The notes under the pieces are model-generated. The model was not told where the DNA came from, did not search any database, and saw only the letters and a program-made list of their open reading frames with translations. From positions 186,001 to 250,000 of the forward strand of contig UBXG01000005.1 in assembly GCA_900469475.1 (NCBI GenBank): 64,000 nucleotides of DNA. Direction: 5' to 3'. Made by a program: the position numbers and the translations under genes. The DNA comes from Hyphomicrobiales bacterium (GTDB taxonomy: Bacteria; Pseudomonadota; Alphaproteobacteria; Rhizobiales; Rhizobiaceae). How positions within the stretch are numbered: position 1 is the stretch's first letter; each line of letters opens with the position of its first letter. This document shows positions 10,589-21,168 of this stretch, one piece after another.

Positions 10589-10630
10589 ATATCGAATAAT
10601 TACGATCTATGTATCGATGATTTTCGATAT
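10589..10630. promoter_or_regulatory. Candidate ArsR operator (AT-rich dyad)
   Basis: A perfect 8-bp inverted repeat (ATATCGAA at 10589-10596, TTCGATAT at 10623-10630) with partially symmetrical interior lies immediately upstream of the ArsR start codon. ArsR-family repressors bind such AT-rich dyads over their own promoters. Confidence 0.5.
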
Positions 10631-10694
10631 ATCAAGGGTGACGCCGAATATTATTTTCGGCAAGGCTGCCGACGTGCGTGCTTAGAAATTGGGC

Positions 10695-10812
10695 AAAAAA
10701 AGAGGGCCACCGGTATGAACCAGGGCCCTTATAGGTGTGAAGGTCAAAACCTCCAGAGGGGAACAGCCAATGCGGTGGAACTGGGAGGAAAAGCCACCGT
10801 GTGCATCAGCTG
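10695..10812 (-). ncRNA. AbcR/alpha-r15-type trans-acting sRNA, copy 1
   Basis: A minus-strand transcript of about 118 nt is predicted from the -10 element at 10818-10823 to a terminator (AGGGCC...GGCCCT then seven T) ending near 10695. Its body is nearly identical to a second unit 205 bp away and contains pyrimidine-rich, anti-Shine-Dalgarno stretches (TTTTCCTCCCAG and GTTCCCCTCT). In rhizobia the AbcR1/AbcR2 (alpha-r15) sRNAs occur as a tandem pair beside the LysR gene vtlR/lsrB. They are Hfq-dependent and repress many ABC-transporter mRNAs. The position next to lsrB, the tandem layout and the motifs all fit. The exact 5' end is inferred. Confidence 0.8.
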
Positions 10813-10817
10813 TGTGC

Positions 10818-10873
10818 GTTATGATGTTAATTTGTGCAGTGCGCAATGCTTTTTTGTGCATGGCAGTTATGCG
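10818..10873 (-). promoter_or_regulatory. Promoter and LysR-type box of sRNA copy 1
   Basis: On the minus strand, -35 TTGCGC (10841-10846), a 17-bp spacer, then -10 CATAAC (10818-10823). Upstream is a LysR dyad TGCAT-N7-ATGCG (10857-10873), centred about 53 bp from the predicted transcription start. Confidence 0.55.
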
Positions 10874-10898
10874 TTTGGCGTGTCTGGGACAAAAGAGC

Positions 10899-11015
10899 AA
10901 AAAAAAGGGCCTCCGGAGTAAACCAGGGCCCTATAGGTATGAAGGTCAAAAACCTCCAGAGGGGAACAGCCAATGCGGTGGAACTGGGAGGAAAAGCCAC
11001 CGTGTGCATCAGCTA
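10899..11015 (-). ncRNA. AbcR/alpha-r15-type trans-acting sRNA, copy 2
   Basis: A second minus-strand unit of about 117 nt runs from the -10 element at 11021-11026 to a terminator (GGGCCC...GGGCC and eight T) ending near 10899. About 80 bp of its body match copy 1 almost base for base, including both pyrimidine-rich target-pairing stretches. The terminator loop and 5' end have diverged. It lies closer to lsrB than copy 1 does. In the described pairs the two RNAs respond to different growth conditions; I cannot tell which copy is AbcR1 and which is AbcR2. Confidence 0.8.
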
Positions 11016-11020
11016 TGTGC

Positions 11021-11076
11021 GATATGGTAGTTAAATGTGCAGGCTTCAACTCTCATTTGTGCATATCAGCTATGCA
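11021..11076 (-). promoter_or_regulatory. Promoter and LysR-type box of sRNA copy 2
   Basis: On the minus strand, -35 TTGAAG (11044-11049), a 17-bp spacer, then -10 CATATC (11021-11026). A perfect dyad TGCAT-N7-ATGCA (11060-11076), which is a T-N11-A LysR box, is centred about 53 bp upstream of the predicted start. This is the same spacing as in copy 1. Confidence 0.6.
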
Positions 11077-11136
11077 TCATATGCGCGGCTCGTATGCTAG
11101 TCCTAAAAAGAGTTGGTTATCAGTGACTTACCTTCG

Positions 11137-12033
11137 TCAGAAATTCCAGTTGCGCGCTTTCGCGACGATAAAATCACGGAAAACCTTGAGCTTGGCCGCA
11201 TTCTTCATTTCGTCCGGATAGCAGAAATAGGTGTCGAAGGACGGCACGTCTGCATTGATCGCGAGTTGAATAAGGCCTGGGTCGCGGCCGACGATATAAT
11301 CGGGCAGTACTGCGATGCCAATGCCAAGCAGGCAGGCGCGCTTGATTGATGTCTGGCTGTTGATCTGCAGATGCGGAGCGCGCTTGTTGTCGGATGAGCG
11401 GCCGGCAATCTCGAGCCAATTGACATCCAGCAGGTAGTTCGGTGCCGGTTCGCCGAAGCTGATGATGCGATGCTCGTCCAGATCCTCGACCGACTGCGGC
11501 TCGCCGTAGCGGTTGATATAGGAGGGGGCGGCATAGACGTGCATATGCACGGTAAAGAGCTTGCGCTGGATCAGATCCGATTGCTGCGGCTGGCGCAGAC
11601 GGATGGCGCAATCGGCGTGACGCATGTTCACGTCCAGCTCCTCATTGTCGAGAATGAGCTGGATCGACATGTCAGGATAAAGCTGCAGGAATTCCTGGAT
11701 CTTGTCGGTGAGCCAGCCCTGGCCGAGGCCAACGGTCGTCGTCACCCGCAGTTTGCCGCTTGGCTTGTCGGTCGTCTCGGTCAATTGCATCTTGACCGTT
11801 TCGAGCTTCAGCAAAACGTCGTGAGCGGTGCGATAAAGCAGCTCGCCCTGTTCCGTCAGGATGAGGCCGCGCGCATGGCGGTGGAAGAGTTTTATGCCGA
11901 CATCCTGCTCGAGAGCGCTGACCTGGCGGCTGATGGCGGATTGGGACAAATGCAACTTGTCCGCCGCATGCGTGAACGAACCCGCTTCGGCAGCCGCGTG
12001 AAAGATACGCAGCTTGTCCCAATCCAATGGCAT
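11137..12033 (-). CDS. lsrB: LysR-family regulator LsrB/VtlR
   Basis: This is a 298-residue LysR-type activator. The N-terminal winged helix (IFHAAAEAGSFTHAADKLHL, SQSAISRQVSALE) is followed by an effector domain with cysteines at about 142, 234 and 271. The start at 12033 (MPLDWDKL) has a GAGGGGAA site. LsrB (Sinorhizobium) and VtlR (Brucella, Agrobacterium) respond to redox state and envelope condition and activate an AbcR sRNA gene. Orthology here rests on the trxB neighbour 23 bp upstream on the same strand, the adjacent sRNA pair, and the protein's overall pattern. The shared trxB operon suits the thiol-redox role reported for LsrB. Confidence 0.88.
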   Translation of the reverse strand: MPLDWDKLRIFHAAAEAGSFTHAADKLHLSQSAISRQVSALEQDVGIKLFHRHARGLILTEQGELLYRTAHDVLLKLETVKMQLTETTDKPSGKLRVTTTVGLGQGWLTDKIQEFLQLYPDMSIQLILDNEELDVNMRHADCAIRLRQPQQSDLIQRKLFTVHMHVYAAPSYINRYGEPQSVEDLDEHRIISFGEPAPNYLLDVNWLEIAGRSSDNKRAPHLQINSQTSIKRACLLGIGIAVLPDYIVGRDPGLIQLAINADVPSFDTYFCYPDEMKNAAKLKVFRDFIVAKARNWNF

Positions 12034-12056
12034 GCCGTTTCCCCTCATCGGCTGCA

Positions 12057-13031
12057 TCACTCCGCAGCCACGGCGACGGGCATGTGCCCAGTCAGATAGC
12101 GTTCCGCTTCAAGTGCGGCCATGCAGCCCATTCCTGCTGCCGTGATCGCCTGCCGGAACGTATCGTCGGTCACATCACCGGCCGCATAGATGCCTTCGAC
12201 GTTGGTCGCGGTCGAATCCGGTGCGGTCCAGAGATAACCATTGTCCTTGAGCTTCAATTTGCCCTTGAAGAGCTCGGTCGCCGGCGCATGGCCGATGGCA
12301 ACGAAGACGCCGTCGATCGGCATCTCCGTGATGGCGCCAGTGCGCGTATCGCGCAGGCGCGCGCCCGTGACGGATGGCGGCATCGGCGGCTTGGCCGGCG
12401 TGCCGGTGATCTCCGCGACCTCGGTGTTCCAGAGAATCCTAACGTTTTCCTTGGCGAACAGGCGCTCCTGCAGGATCTTTTCCGAACGGAAAGTATCGCG
12501 GCGATGCACCACCGTCACCGATTTGGCGATGTTGGAGAGATAGAGTGCTTCCTCGACAGCGCTGTTGCCGCCGCCAACCACGATCACATCCTTGTTGCGA
12601 TAGAAGAAGCCGTCACAGGTGGCGCAGGCGGAGACGCCGAAGCCCTGGAAATGCTGTTCACTCTCGATACCCAGCCATTTCGCCTTGGCGCCGGTGGCAA
12701 TGATGAGAGTGTCGGCGGTCCAGACCTGACCGCTGTCGGTATGGGCAACGAAAGGACGCTTGCTGGTATCGACTTCGGTCACGAGGTCGTTGACGATCTC
12801 GGCGCCGACATGCTGGGCCTGCTGCAGCATCTGCTCCATCAGCCACGGACCCTGGATCGGATCGGCAAATCCCGGATAATTCTCGACATCGGTCGTGATC
12901 ATCAGCTGGCCGCCCTGTTCGAGACCGGCGATCAGAACGGGCTGCAGCATCGCGCGCGCGGCATAAACCGCTGCGGTGTAGCCGGCTGGGCCGGAACCGA
13001 TGATGAGCACCTTCGTGTGGCGGGCAGGCAT
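12057..13031 (-). CDS. trxB: Thioredoxin reductase
   Basis: This 324-residue cytoplasmic FAD enzyme uses NADPH to reduce thioredoxin. It has the FAD-binding GSGPAGYTAAVYAAR near residue 12, the redox-active CATC pair (about Cys136 and Cys139, in SACATCDGFF), the NADPH-binding GGGNSAVEEALYLS, and the C-terminal GIYAAGDVTD motif. The start at 13031 has an AAAGGA site 6 nt upstream; the upstream ATG at 13046 is less well placed. It is cotranscribed with lsrB, and divergent from lrp. Length and motif order are normal. Confidence 0.97.
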   Translation of the reverse strand: MPARHTKVLIIGSGPAGYTAAVYAARAMLQPVLIAGLEQGGQLMITTDVENYPGFADPIQGPWLMEQMLQQAQHVGAEIVNDLVTEVDTSKRPFVAHTDSGQVWTADTLIIATGAKAKWLGIESEQHFQGFGVSACATCDGFFYRNKDVIVVGGGNSAVEEALYLSNIAKSVTVVHRRDTFRSEKILQERLFAKENVRILWNTEVAEITGTPAKPPMPPSVTGARLRDTRTGAITEMPIDGVFVAIGHAPATELFKGKLKLKDNGYLWTAPDSTATNVEGIYAAGDVTDDTFRQAITAAGMGCMAALEAERYLTGHMPVAVAAE

Positions 13032-13267
13032 AGTCAGTCCTTTCAATTCGGCGATTGCGAAACCGCGGCTTCAAGCGCGCAAAACAGGCGATTTCGCGAT
13101 CCGCGCTTCATTTATGATTGCCTTATGCATTTATTCAAGGGCAGCCTTGCATTACACACAGAGCAAATCCGCTTTGTGTTAGAATCAACTACGCGGGAGA
13201 AACTTTCTTGCGTATTTTCCAGCCTTATATAGAAGCTGGCGAGGGGGAATTAAAGAAAGGCAAAAAA

Positions 13268-13735
13268 GTGCTTCGCGCTGAGCTCGATGCTATCGATATC
13301 AAGATTCTGCGGGAACTCCAGCGGGACGGACGCATGACCAACGTCGAGCTCGCGGACAGGGTCGGCATTTCGGCACCGCCATGCCTGCGCCGCGTGCGCA
13401 AATTGGAAGAGGCTGGCGTCATCGAAGGCTATCACGCCATGCTGAACAGCCCGAAACTGGGCTTCGATCTCGTGGCTTTCTGCATGGTCGGCCTCAAGCA
13501 TCAGTCGGAAGCGAATCTCAAGGCTTTTGCCAGCGCAACCTCGGCTTGGCCGCTGGTTCGACAGGCTTGGATGGTGTCCGGCGACAGTGATTTCCTGCTG
13601 CATTGCGTTGCGGAAAATCTCACCCGTTTCCAGGATTTCGTCATCGAAGTCCTGACGGCGAATGAACATGTCGATACCGTGCGCACCATGCTGACCATCC
13701 GACAGGTCAAGAAACTCGGCTTGGTGGAGCTCTAG
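13268..13735 (+). CDS. lrp: Lrp/AsnC-family transcriptional regulator
   Basis: This 155-residue regulator has an N-terminal helix-turn-helix (LDAIDIKILRELQRDGRMTN, VELADRVGISAPPCLRRVRKLE) and a C-terminal RAM (amino-acid-binding) domain. I choose the GTG at 13268, which follows an AAAGG site and gives the usual family length; an upstream in-frame start at 13118 would add 50 unrelated residues. Lrp-type proteins sense leucine or other amino acids. The following gene starts 4 nt after the stop, so lrp and the two glycan genes probably form an operon. The same neighbourhood is known in S. meliloti beside the lps core genes. Confidence 0.85.
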   Translation: MLRAELDAIDIKILRELQRDGRMTNVELADRVGISAPPCLRRVRKLEEAGVIEGYHAMLNSPKLGFDLVAFCMVGLKHQSEANLKAFASATSAWPLVRQAWMVSGDSDFLLHCVAENLTRFQDFVIEVLTANEHVDTVRTMLTIRQVKKLGLVEL

Positions 13736-13739
13736 GCGA

Positions 13740-14648
13740 ATGGCGGATCGCCCCTGGCATCGGTCGCTGATCAAAACCGGCGTGCGCCTCTTTCTGGGCG
13801 GCTCGCGGGCTCATGTGCAGGACTGGTTTCCGGGGCTCAGCATCGTCCGCAGCCAGAATGTCAGCGAGGTGCTTTACCGCGGCGTCAAGGTTGCAAGCCT
13901 TGCCGGCATGGATCGTCTGCGCGAACGCTGCGGCGATGCGGTCTACATCGTCGGATCAGGCCCATCGATTCGCGATAGCGATCTGAGCGGCCTGGAATTC
14001 CGCAGTGCCATTCTTTTGAATGGTGCCATCCGCTTGTCTGGCGACCGGATCGCCGAGCCTTTGGCAATTGCAGTCGAGGATGAGCGTTTTGTCTGGCGGC
14101 ATCTCGATATGCTGCGCGAGAAGGTGGCGCCGGGTTCGCTTTGCCTGTTTTCCGTGGCGGTGCTGCGTGCGCTTTGCGAGATCGACAAAAGCTGGCTGGC
14201 GGACAAGACGATCATCCTGATCGACGATATCCGCAAGCCCTATGGCGCGCGCCGCCGCTCCCTCGACGATCTCAAAAAACTGCAATATGTGCGATTGGAT
14301 GCTGAGGGTTCGGCAGGTTTTTCGCTCTCGCCGGATCGCGGAGTTTTTCTGGGCGGATCCGTTGCCGTATCGGCGCTGCAATTTGCTCTTTACTGCGCAA
14401 AGCATCAAGTCGGCTTTCTGGGGATCGATATCTCCAATGCCGGAGAACCCCGCTTTTACGAGACCGCCGGAGATACAGCTTTTTCCGGCATTGCACGCGC
14501 TGAGGCCCGCATTATCGAGCATCTCGTACTTGCCCGGCAAATCGCTGCCGAGCGCGGCGTCTCTTTCGTCAACTATTCCCGTGTTTCGGCGTTGCTGAAA
14601 TATGATTTTGGTTACGACGACAGGTTCGCATTGAAGCCGCAGGCGTGA
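13740..14648 (+). CDS. DUF115/MAF-like putative surface-glycan protein
   Basis: This 302-residue protein is not confidently assignable. After about 60 residues comes a Rossmann-like motif, AVYIVGSGPSIRDSDLS, followed by hydrophobic strands (SAILLNGAI, SVAVSALQFALYCAKHQVGF, LGIDISNAG). A GSGPS motif of this kind occurs in DUF115/MAF-flagellin accessory and sialyltransferase-like glycan proteins. It lies between lrp (4 nt spacing) and a family 2 glycosyltransferase, within the region that in S. meliloti holds the lpsCDE core genes. A role in lipopolysaccharide core assembly is an inference from position. Confidence 0.55.
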   Translation: MADRPWHRSLIKTGVRLFLGGSRAHVQDWFPGLSIVRSQNVSEVLYRGVKVASLAGMDRLRERCGDAVYIVGSGPSIRDSDLSGLEFRSAILLNGAIRLSGDRIAEPLAIAVEDERFVWRHLDMLREKVAPGSLCLFSVAVLRALCEIDKSWLADKTIILIDDIRKPYGARRRSLDDLKKLQYVRLDAEGSAGFSLSPDRGVFLGGSVAVSALQFALYCAKHQVGFLGIDISNAGEPRFYETAGDTAFSGIARAEARIIEHLVLARQIAAERGVSFVNYSRVSALLKYDFGYDDRFALKPQA

Positions 14649-14702
14649 TCTTGCTGACGCCAGCAAGACCGGCGGGCCTGCTTTGAAATTAGGGTCGATG
14701 GA

Positions 14703-15626
14703 ATGAAGCTTATGCGCTGGCTGAAACCCAAGGCGTCCGACGCCAAGAAGCTGTCCATTGATCCGCCCGAGCCAAGGGCAGGACGCCATGGCATCGCCAT
14801 TGCCGCCTGTGTGAAGAACGAGGCTCGTTATATCGAGGAATGGGTGCGCTTCCACCAAGCGGTCGGCATTCGTCACTTCTATATCTATGATAATGGATCG
14901 ACGGATGAGACCTGCTCGCTTCTTCGAAGTCTACTCTCTGAAGATGCGTTGACGATTGTTCCCTGGGCCGGGCGCATGCGCGATGCGGCGACATCGGCGG
15001 TACTGAACGGCCAGGTCATTACCTTCGCGCATGCCATCCTGAATTTTGGCGGTGACTACCGCTGGATGGCGTTTATCGATGTGGACGAATTCCTCCTGCC
15101 GAAGGAGGCTGCGACGGTCGAGCAGGCGTTGGAAGCCGTTGGCGATTTCCCGAATGTCTCGCTGCCCTGGCATATGTTTGCGACCAGCGGCCATGAAACG
15201 CCGCCGGACGGACCGTTGACGTTGAATTATACGATGCGCGGCGCCGATCCAATGACGACAAAGGAAAACGTCAGCAATTTCAAGTGTATCGTCGATCCAT
15301 GTGAAGTAACCGAAGTCAGTGTGCACCAGTTCCGGACGCAGGCCTACGGGGATCTGACGGCCAATGACGCGGGCAAGCGGTTTACCCGGCGTGCGCGGAA
15401 GTCGCCCGAATTCTATTCGAACCGTTTTCTGCAGCTGAACCACTATTATACGAAGTCCCGGCAGGAGCTGATGGAGAAGCTGGCGCGGGGTTGGACCTAT
15501 GACAGCAGTTCGACGAAATATCGGGACAAGGTCCTGTCCATCGTCAAAAGCATCGAGGAAGACATGGTGGAGGATCGTTCGATGATCGATTTCATCGAGC
15601 GCGAGCGCATCGATCTCGGCCGCTGA
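14703..15626 (+). CDS. Family 2-type glycosyltransferase
   Basis: This 307-residue protein is a cytoplasmic sugar transferase of the GT2/GT92-like group (Glyco_tranf_2_4). The nucleotide-sugar fold begins at IAACVKNEARYIEEWVRFH, with the YIYDNGSTDET motif and the FIDVDEFLLP acidic metal motif about 60 residues later. The C-terminal half contains HYYTKSRQELMEKL, typical of these enzymes. It follows the 302-residue gene by 54 bp and probably belongs to the same operon. By position it resembles the S. meliloti lps core transferases; the donor and acceptor are unknown. It converges on lpsB with a gap of 9 bp. Confidence 0.75.
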   Translation: MKLMRWLKPKASDAKKLSIDPPEPRAGRHGIAIAACVKNEARYIEEWVRFHQAVGIRHFYIYDNGSTDETCSLLRSLLSEDALTIVPWAGRMRDAATSAVLNGQVITFAHAILNFGGDYRWMAFIDVDEFLLPKEAATVEQALEAVGDFPNVSLPWHMFATSGHETPPDGPLTLNYTMRGADPMTTKENVSNFKCIVDPCEVTEVSVHQFRTQAYGDLTANDAGKRFTRRARKSPEFYSNRFLQLNHYYTKSRQELMEKLARGWTYDSSSTKYRDKVLSIVKSIEEDMVEDRSMIDFIERERIDLGR

Positions 15627-15635
15627 TTGATCCGC

Positions 15636-16715
15636 TCACTTGTTGGCGACCAGCAGCCGCTTGTAGACGTCGCCGATGGCGGTCGCTTCCTTTTCCAGGG
15701 CGAATTCGCTGCGCACATGGCGCACGGCATTTTCTCCCTGACGAAGGGTTTCCTCCGGATTGGCCAGATAGAAGGCGATCGCTCTGGTGAGAGCCTCGCC
15801 ATCGCCCGCCGGCACCACGGCGCCGGTTTCACCCGGCACGATCATTTCGGCATAGGCGCCGGCATCCGAGGCGACGACGGCGGTGCGGGAAGCCATGGCT
15901 TCGAGCGGCGTAAGACCGAAACCCTCGTTGCGGGAAGGGGCGACATAGAGGGTGGCGCGGCGATACCAGGGCTTGATATCGTCGACTTCGCCCATGAAGC
16001 GGATGCGATCGGTGAGGCCTGCATCCGCCACCATCTTTTGCAACTGCTCGCCAAAACCGCGATGCTCCGATGTCACGCGGCCGCACACGACGGCTGTCCA
16101 GTCCGGATAGCGCGGCAACAGCTCGATCATCGCCTTGACGAAGAGATCCGTGCCCTTCTGATGGCGGACGCGGCCGAAGCAGCCGATCAGATAGGTGCCG
16201 GGCAGGCCGGTTGCGGCCATGCGGTCATCAGGCTTTTCCGGCGGATGGAAGCTGTTGAGGTCGACGCCGTGCTGGATGACGGTGTGCGGCACTTCGAGAA
16301 AGCTGCCCGAGCGGGTGCTGGTGGCGATCACGGCATCCATGCGGCGGATCAGCCAGCGGGTGTAGCCCGTGTGGCGGCGCTGGGCGGCCGAGGTGAAGAC
16401 GAGCTTGAGGGGCATGCGCAGAACGGAGCGCAGCAGCAAGCCCACCAGCATTTCGTTGTTGCGGCGGGCATGCCAAATGCGGACGCGATAGCGGCGCGGC
16501 TTCATCCACAGACCGGGCAGGCGGAGCCAGCCGAGCCTTGGCAGGCTCTCCGGCAGGCCGGGGCCGAGTGTGGCGATATGATAGCCAAGCTCGACCTGCT
16601 TGGGGATCAGTTGCACGATCGTAGACGTAACGCCGGAAAGCCGGCGTTTGAAATTCGTTGCTATGATTTCGATCTCACGGAGATCGCTCGCATGCGCTGT
16701 CTCGCGATCGCGCAC
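15636..16715 (-). CDS. lpsB: LPS core glycosyltransferase LpsB (GT4)
   Basis: This 359-residue family 4 glycosyltransferase closely resembles S. meliloti LpsB and R. leguminosarum LpcC, mannosyltransferases needed for the lipopolysaccharide core and for symbiosis. Recognisable stretches are NFKRRLSGVTSTIVQLIP near the N-terminus, RRHTGYTRWLIRRMDAVIAT, and the C-terminal PSRNEGFGLTPLEAMAS donor-binding motif. The first start is a GTG at 16715; no in-frame ATG is close enough. It lies 6 nt downstream of greA on the same strand, so the two are cotranscribed, which matches the known lpsB-greA linkage. Confidence 0.9.
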   Translation of the reverse strand: MRDRETAHASDLREIEIIATNFKRRLSGVTSTIVQLIPKQVELGYHIATLGPGLPESLPRLGWLRLPGLWMKPRRYRVRIWHARRNNEMLVGLLLRSVLRMPLKLVFTSAAQRRHTGYTRWLIRRMDAVIATSTRSGSFLEVPHTVIQHGVDLNSFHPPEKPDDRMAATGLPGTYLIGCFGRVRHQKGTDLFVKAMIELLPRYPDWTAVVCGRVTSEHRGFGEQLQKMVADAGLTDRIRFMGEVDDIKPWYRRATLYVAPSRNEGFGLTPLEAMASRTAVVASDAGAYAEMIVPGETGAVVPAGDGEALTRAIAFYLANPEETLRQGENAVRHVRSEFALEKEATAIGDVYKRLLVANK

Positions 16716-16721
16716 GGGCGA

Positions 16722-17198
16722 TCAGCCCCAAGTGATGGAGAGAATTTCGTAGCCCTTGGCGCCGCCGGGTGCATTGACCTCGATGGAATCGCCGACTTCC
16801 TTGCCGATCAGGGCGCGGGCGATCGGGGAGGAGATAGAGATGCGGCCTGCCTTCACGTCGGCTTCCTGGTCGCCGACGATCTGGTAGATCTTCTCCTCCT
16901 CGGTGTCTTCGTCGACGAGTTTGACCTTGGCGCCGAACTTGATCTTCGAGCCGGACATCTTGGTGAGATCGATGACTTCGGCGCGCGCCGTCAGATCTTC
17001 GAGCTCGGAGATGCGGCCTTCATTATGGCTTTGGGCTTCCTTGGCGGCATGGTACTCGGCATTTTCAGAGAGATCGCCATGGGCGCGCGCCTCTGCAATT
17101 GCCTCGATGATTCGCGGGCGCTCTTCCTGCTGACGCCAGCGCAGTTCTTCCTGCAGCTTGACGAACCCGTTCTGCGTCATCGGTACCTTTTCAACCAT
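16722..17198 (-). CDS. greA: Transcription elongation factor GreA
   Basis: This 158-residue protein rescues backtracked RNA polymerase by stimulating cleavage of the nascent RNA. It has an N-terminal coiled coil ([20 protein letters not shown], with acidic tip residues around [18 protein letters not shown]) and a C-terminal FKBP-like domain ([15 protein letters not shown]). It is normal in length. It is the promoter-proximal gene of a greA-lpsB unit, and carB lies upstream on the same strand with a 250-bp gap. Confidence 0.96.
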   Translation of the reverse strand: MVEKVPMTQNGFVKLQEELRWRQQEERPRIIEAIAEARAHGDLSENAEYHAAKEAQSHNEGRISELEDLTARAEVIDLTKMSGSKIKFGAKVKLVDEDTEEEKIYQIVGDQEADVKAGRISISSPIARALIGKEVGDSIEVNAPGGAKGYEILSITWG

Positions 17199-17450
17199 TT
17201 TTCTTGTCCTTCACTCCCTGTGTTGCTCTGCTGCAGACACAAAAGAAAACAGGTCCCGAAGGGGTACTTCGGAACCATCCAGAGCCGTTATTCCCTCATC
17301 TATAGCAGATTGCGACAGACGAATGCCAGAAAATTCGAAGGTTTAAGACAAGCTCCTGTTGAAGCCCTTGACCATTCGACCGGCTGGCGGGGGCGCAGCG
17401 AAGGTGAGCCGGCTATCCCACTCACGCTCCTGACTACGGAATTAACTGCT

Positions 17451-20936
<3,486 letters not shown>

Positions 20937-21168
20937 GGGCTCACATCCATTTTTTCGTTGCGCCAAAAACCGGCCAGGGTGGGAGATCACCGGCCGGGGG
21001 CGCTATGGGCAATATTTTCAGGCTAGAAGCGGCTTATAGGCAAATGTATTTGCAAACGGAACCCCATAAATGGCGGAATCGACATGAATTCTGCCAAGAT
21101 CGCCCAGGGGCGGTTAAATGATATGCCAAATGGGAAAGCGCGACAGCGACGGGACCCTCGTTGATCGG

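Larger units (their letters stand above)
10695..11032. repeat. Tandem duplication of about 130 bp containing the sRNA genes
   Basis: Plus-strand segments of about 10703-10824 and 10907-11027 share long identical blocks, for example the stretch from the TCCAGAGGGGAACAGCC block to the CCACCGTGTGCATCAGCT block. The intervening about 80 bp hold the promoter of copy 1. The duplication is functional in origin: each unit is one sRNA gene. Confidence 0.9.

Noticed and set aside
10737..11030. Short plus-strand ORFs spanning the tandem sRNA repeat
   Set aside because: They run across the sRNA terminators and promoters. The repetition arises from the duplicated RNA genes, not from a repeated peptide.
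10695..11032. CRISPR array or transposon interpretation of the tandem repeat
   Set aside because: Only two units about 130 bp long, each with its own promoter and terminator, no spacer pattern and no terminal inverted repeats or transposase.
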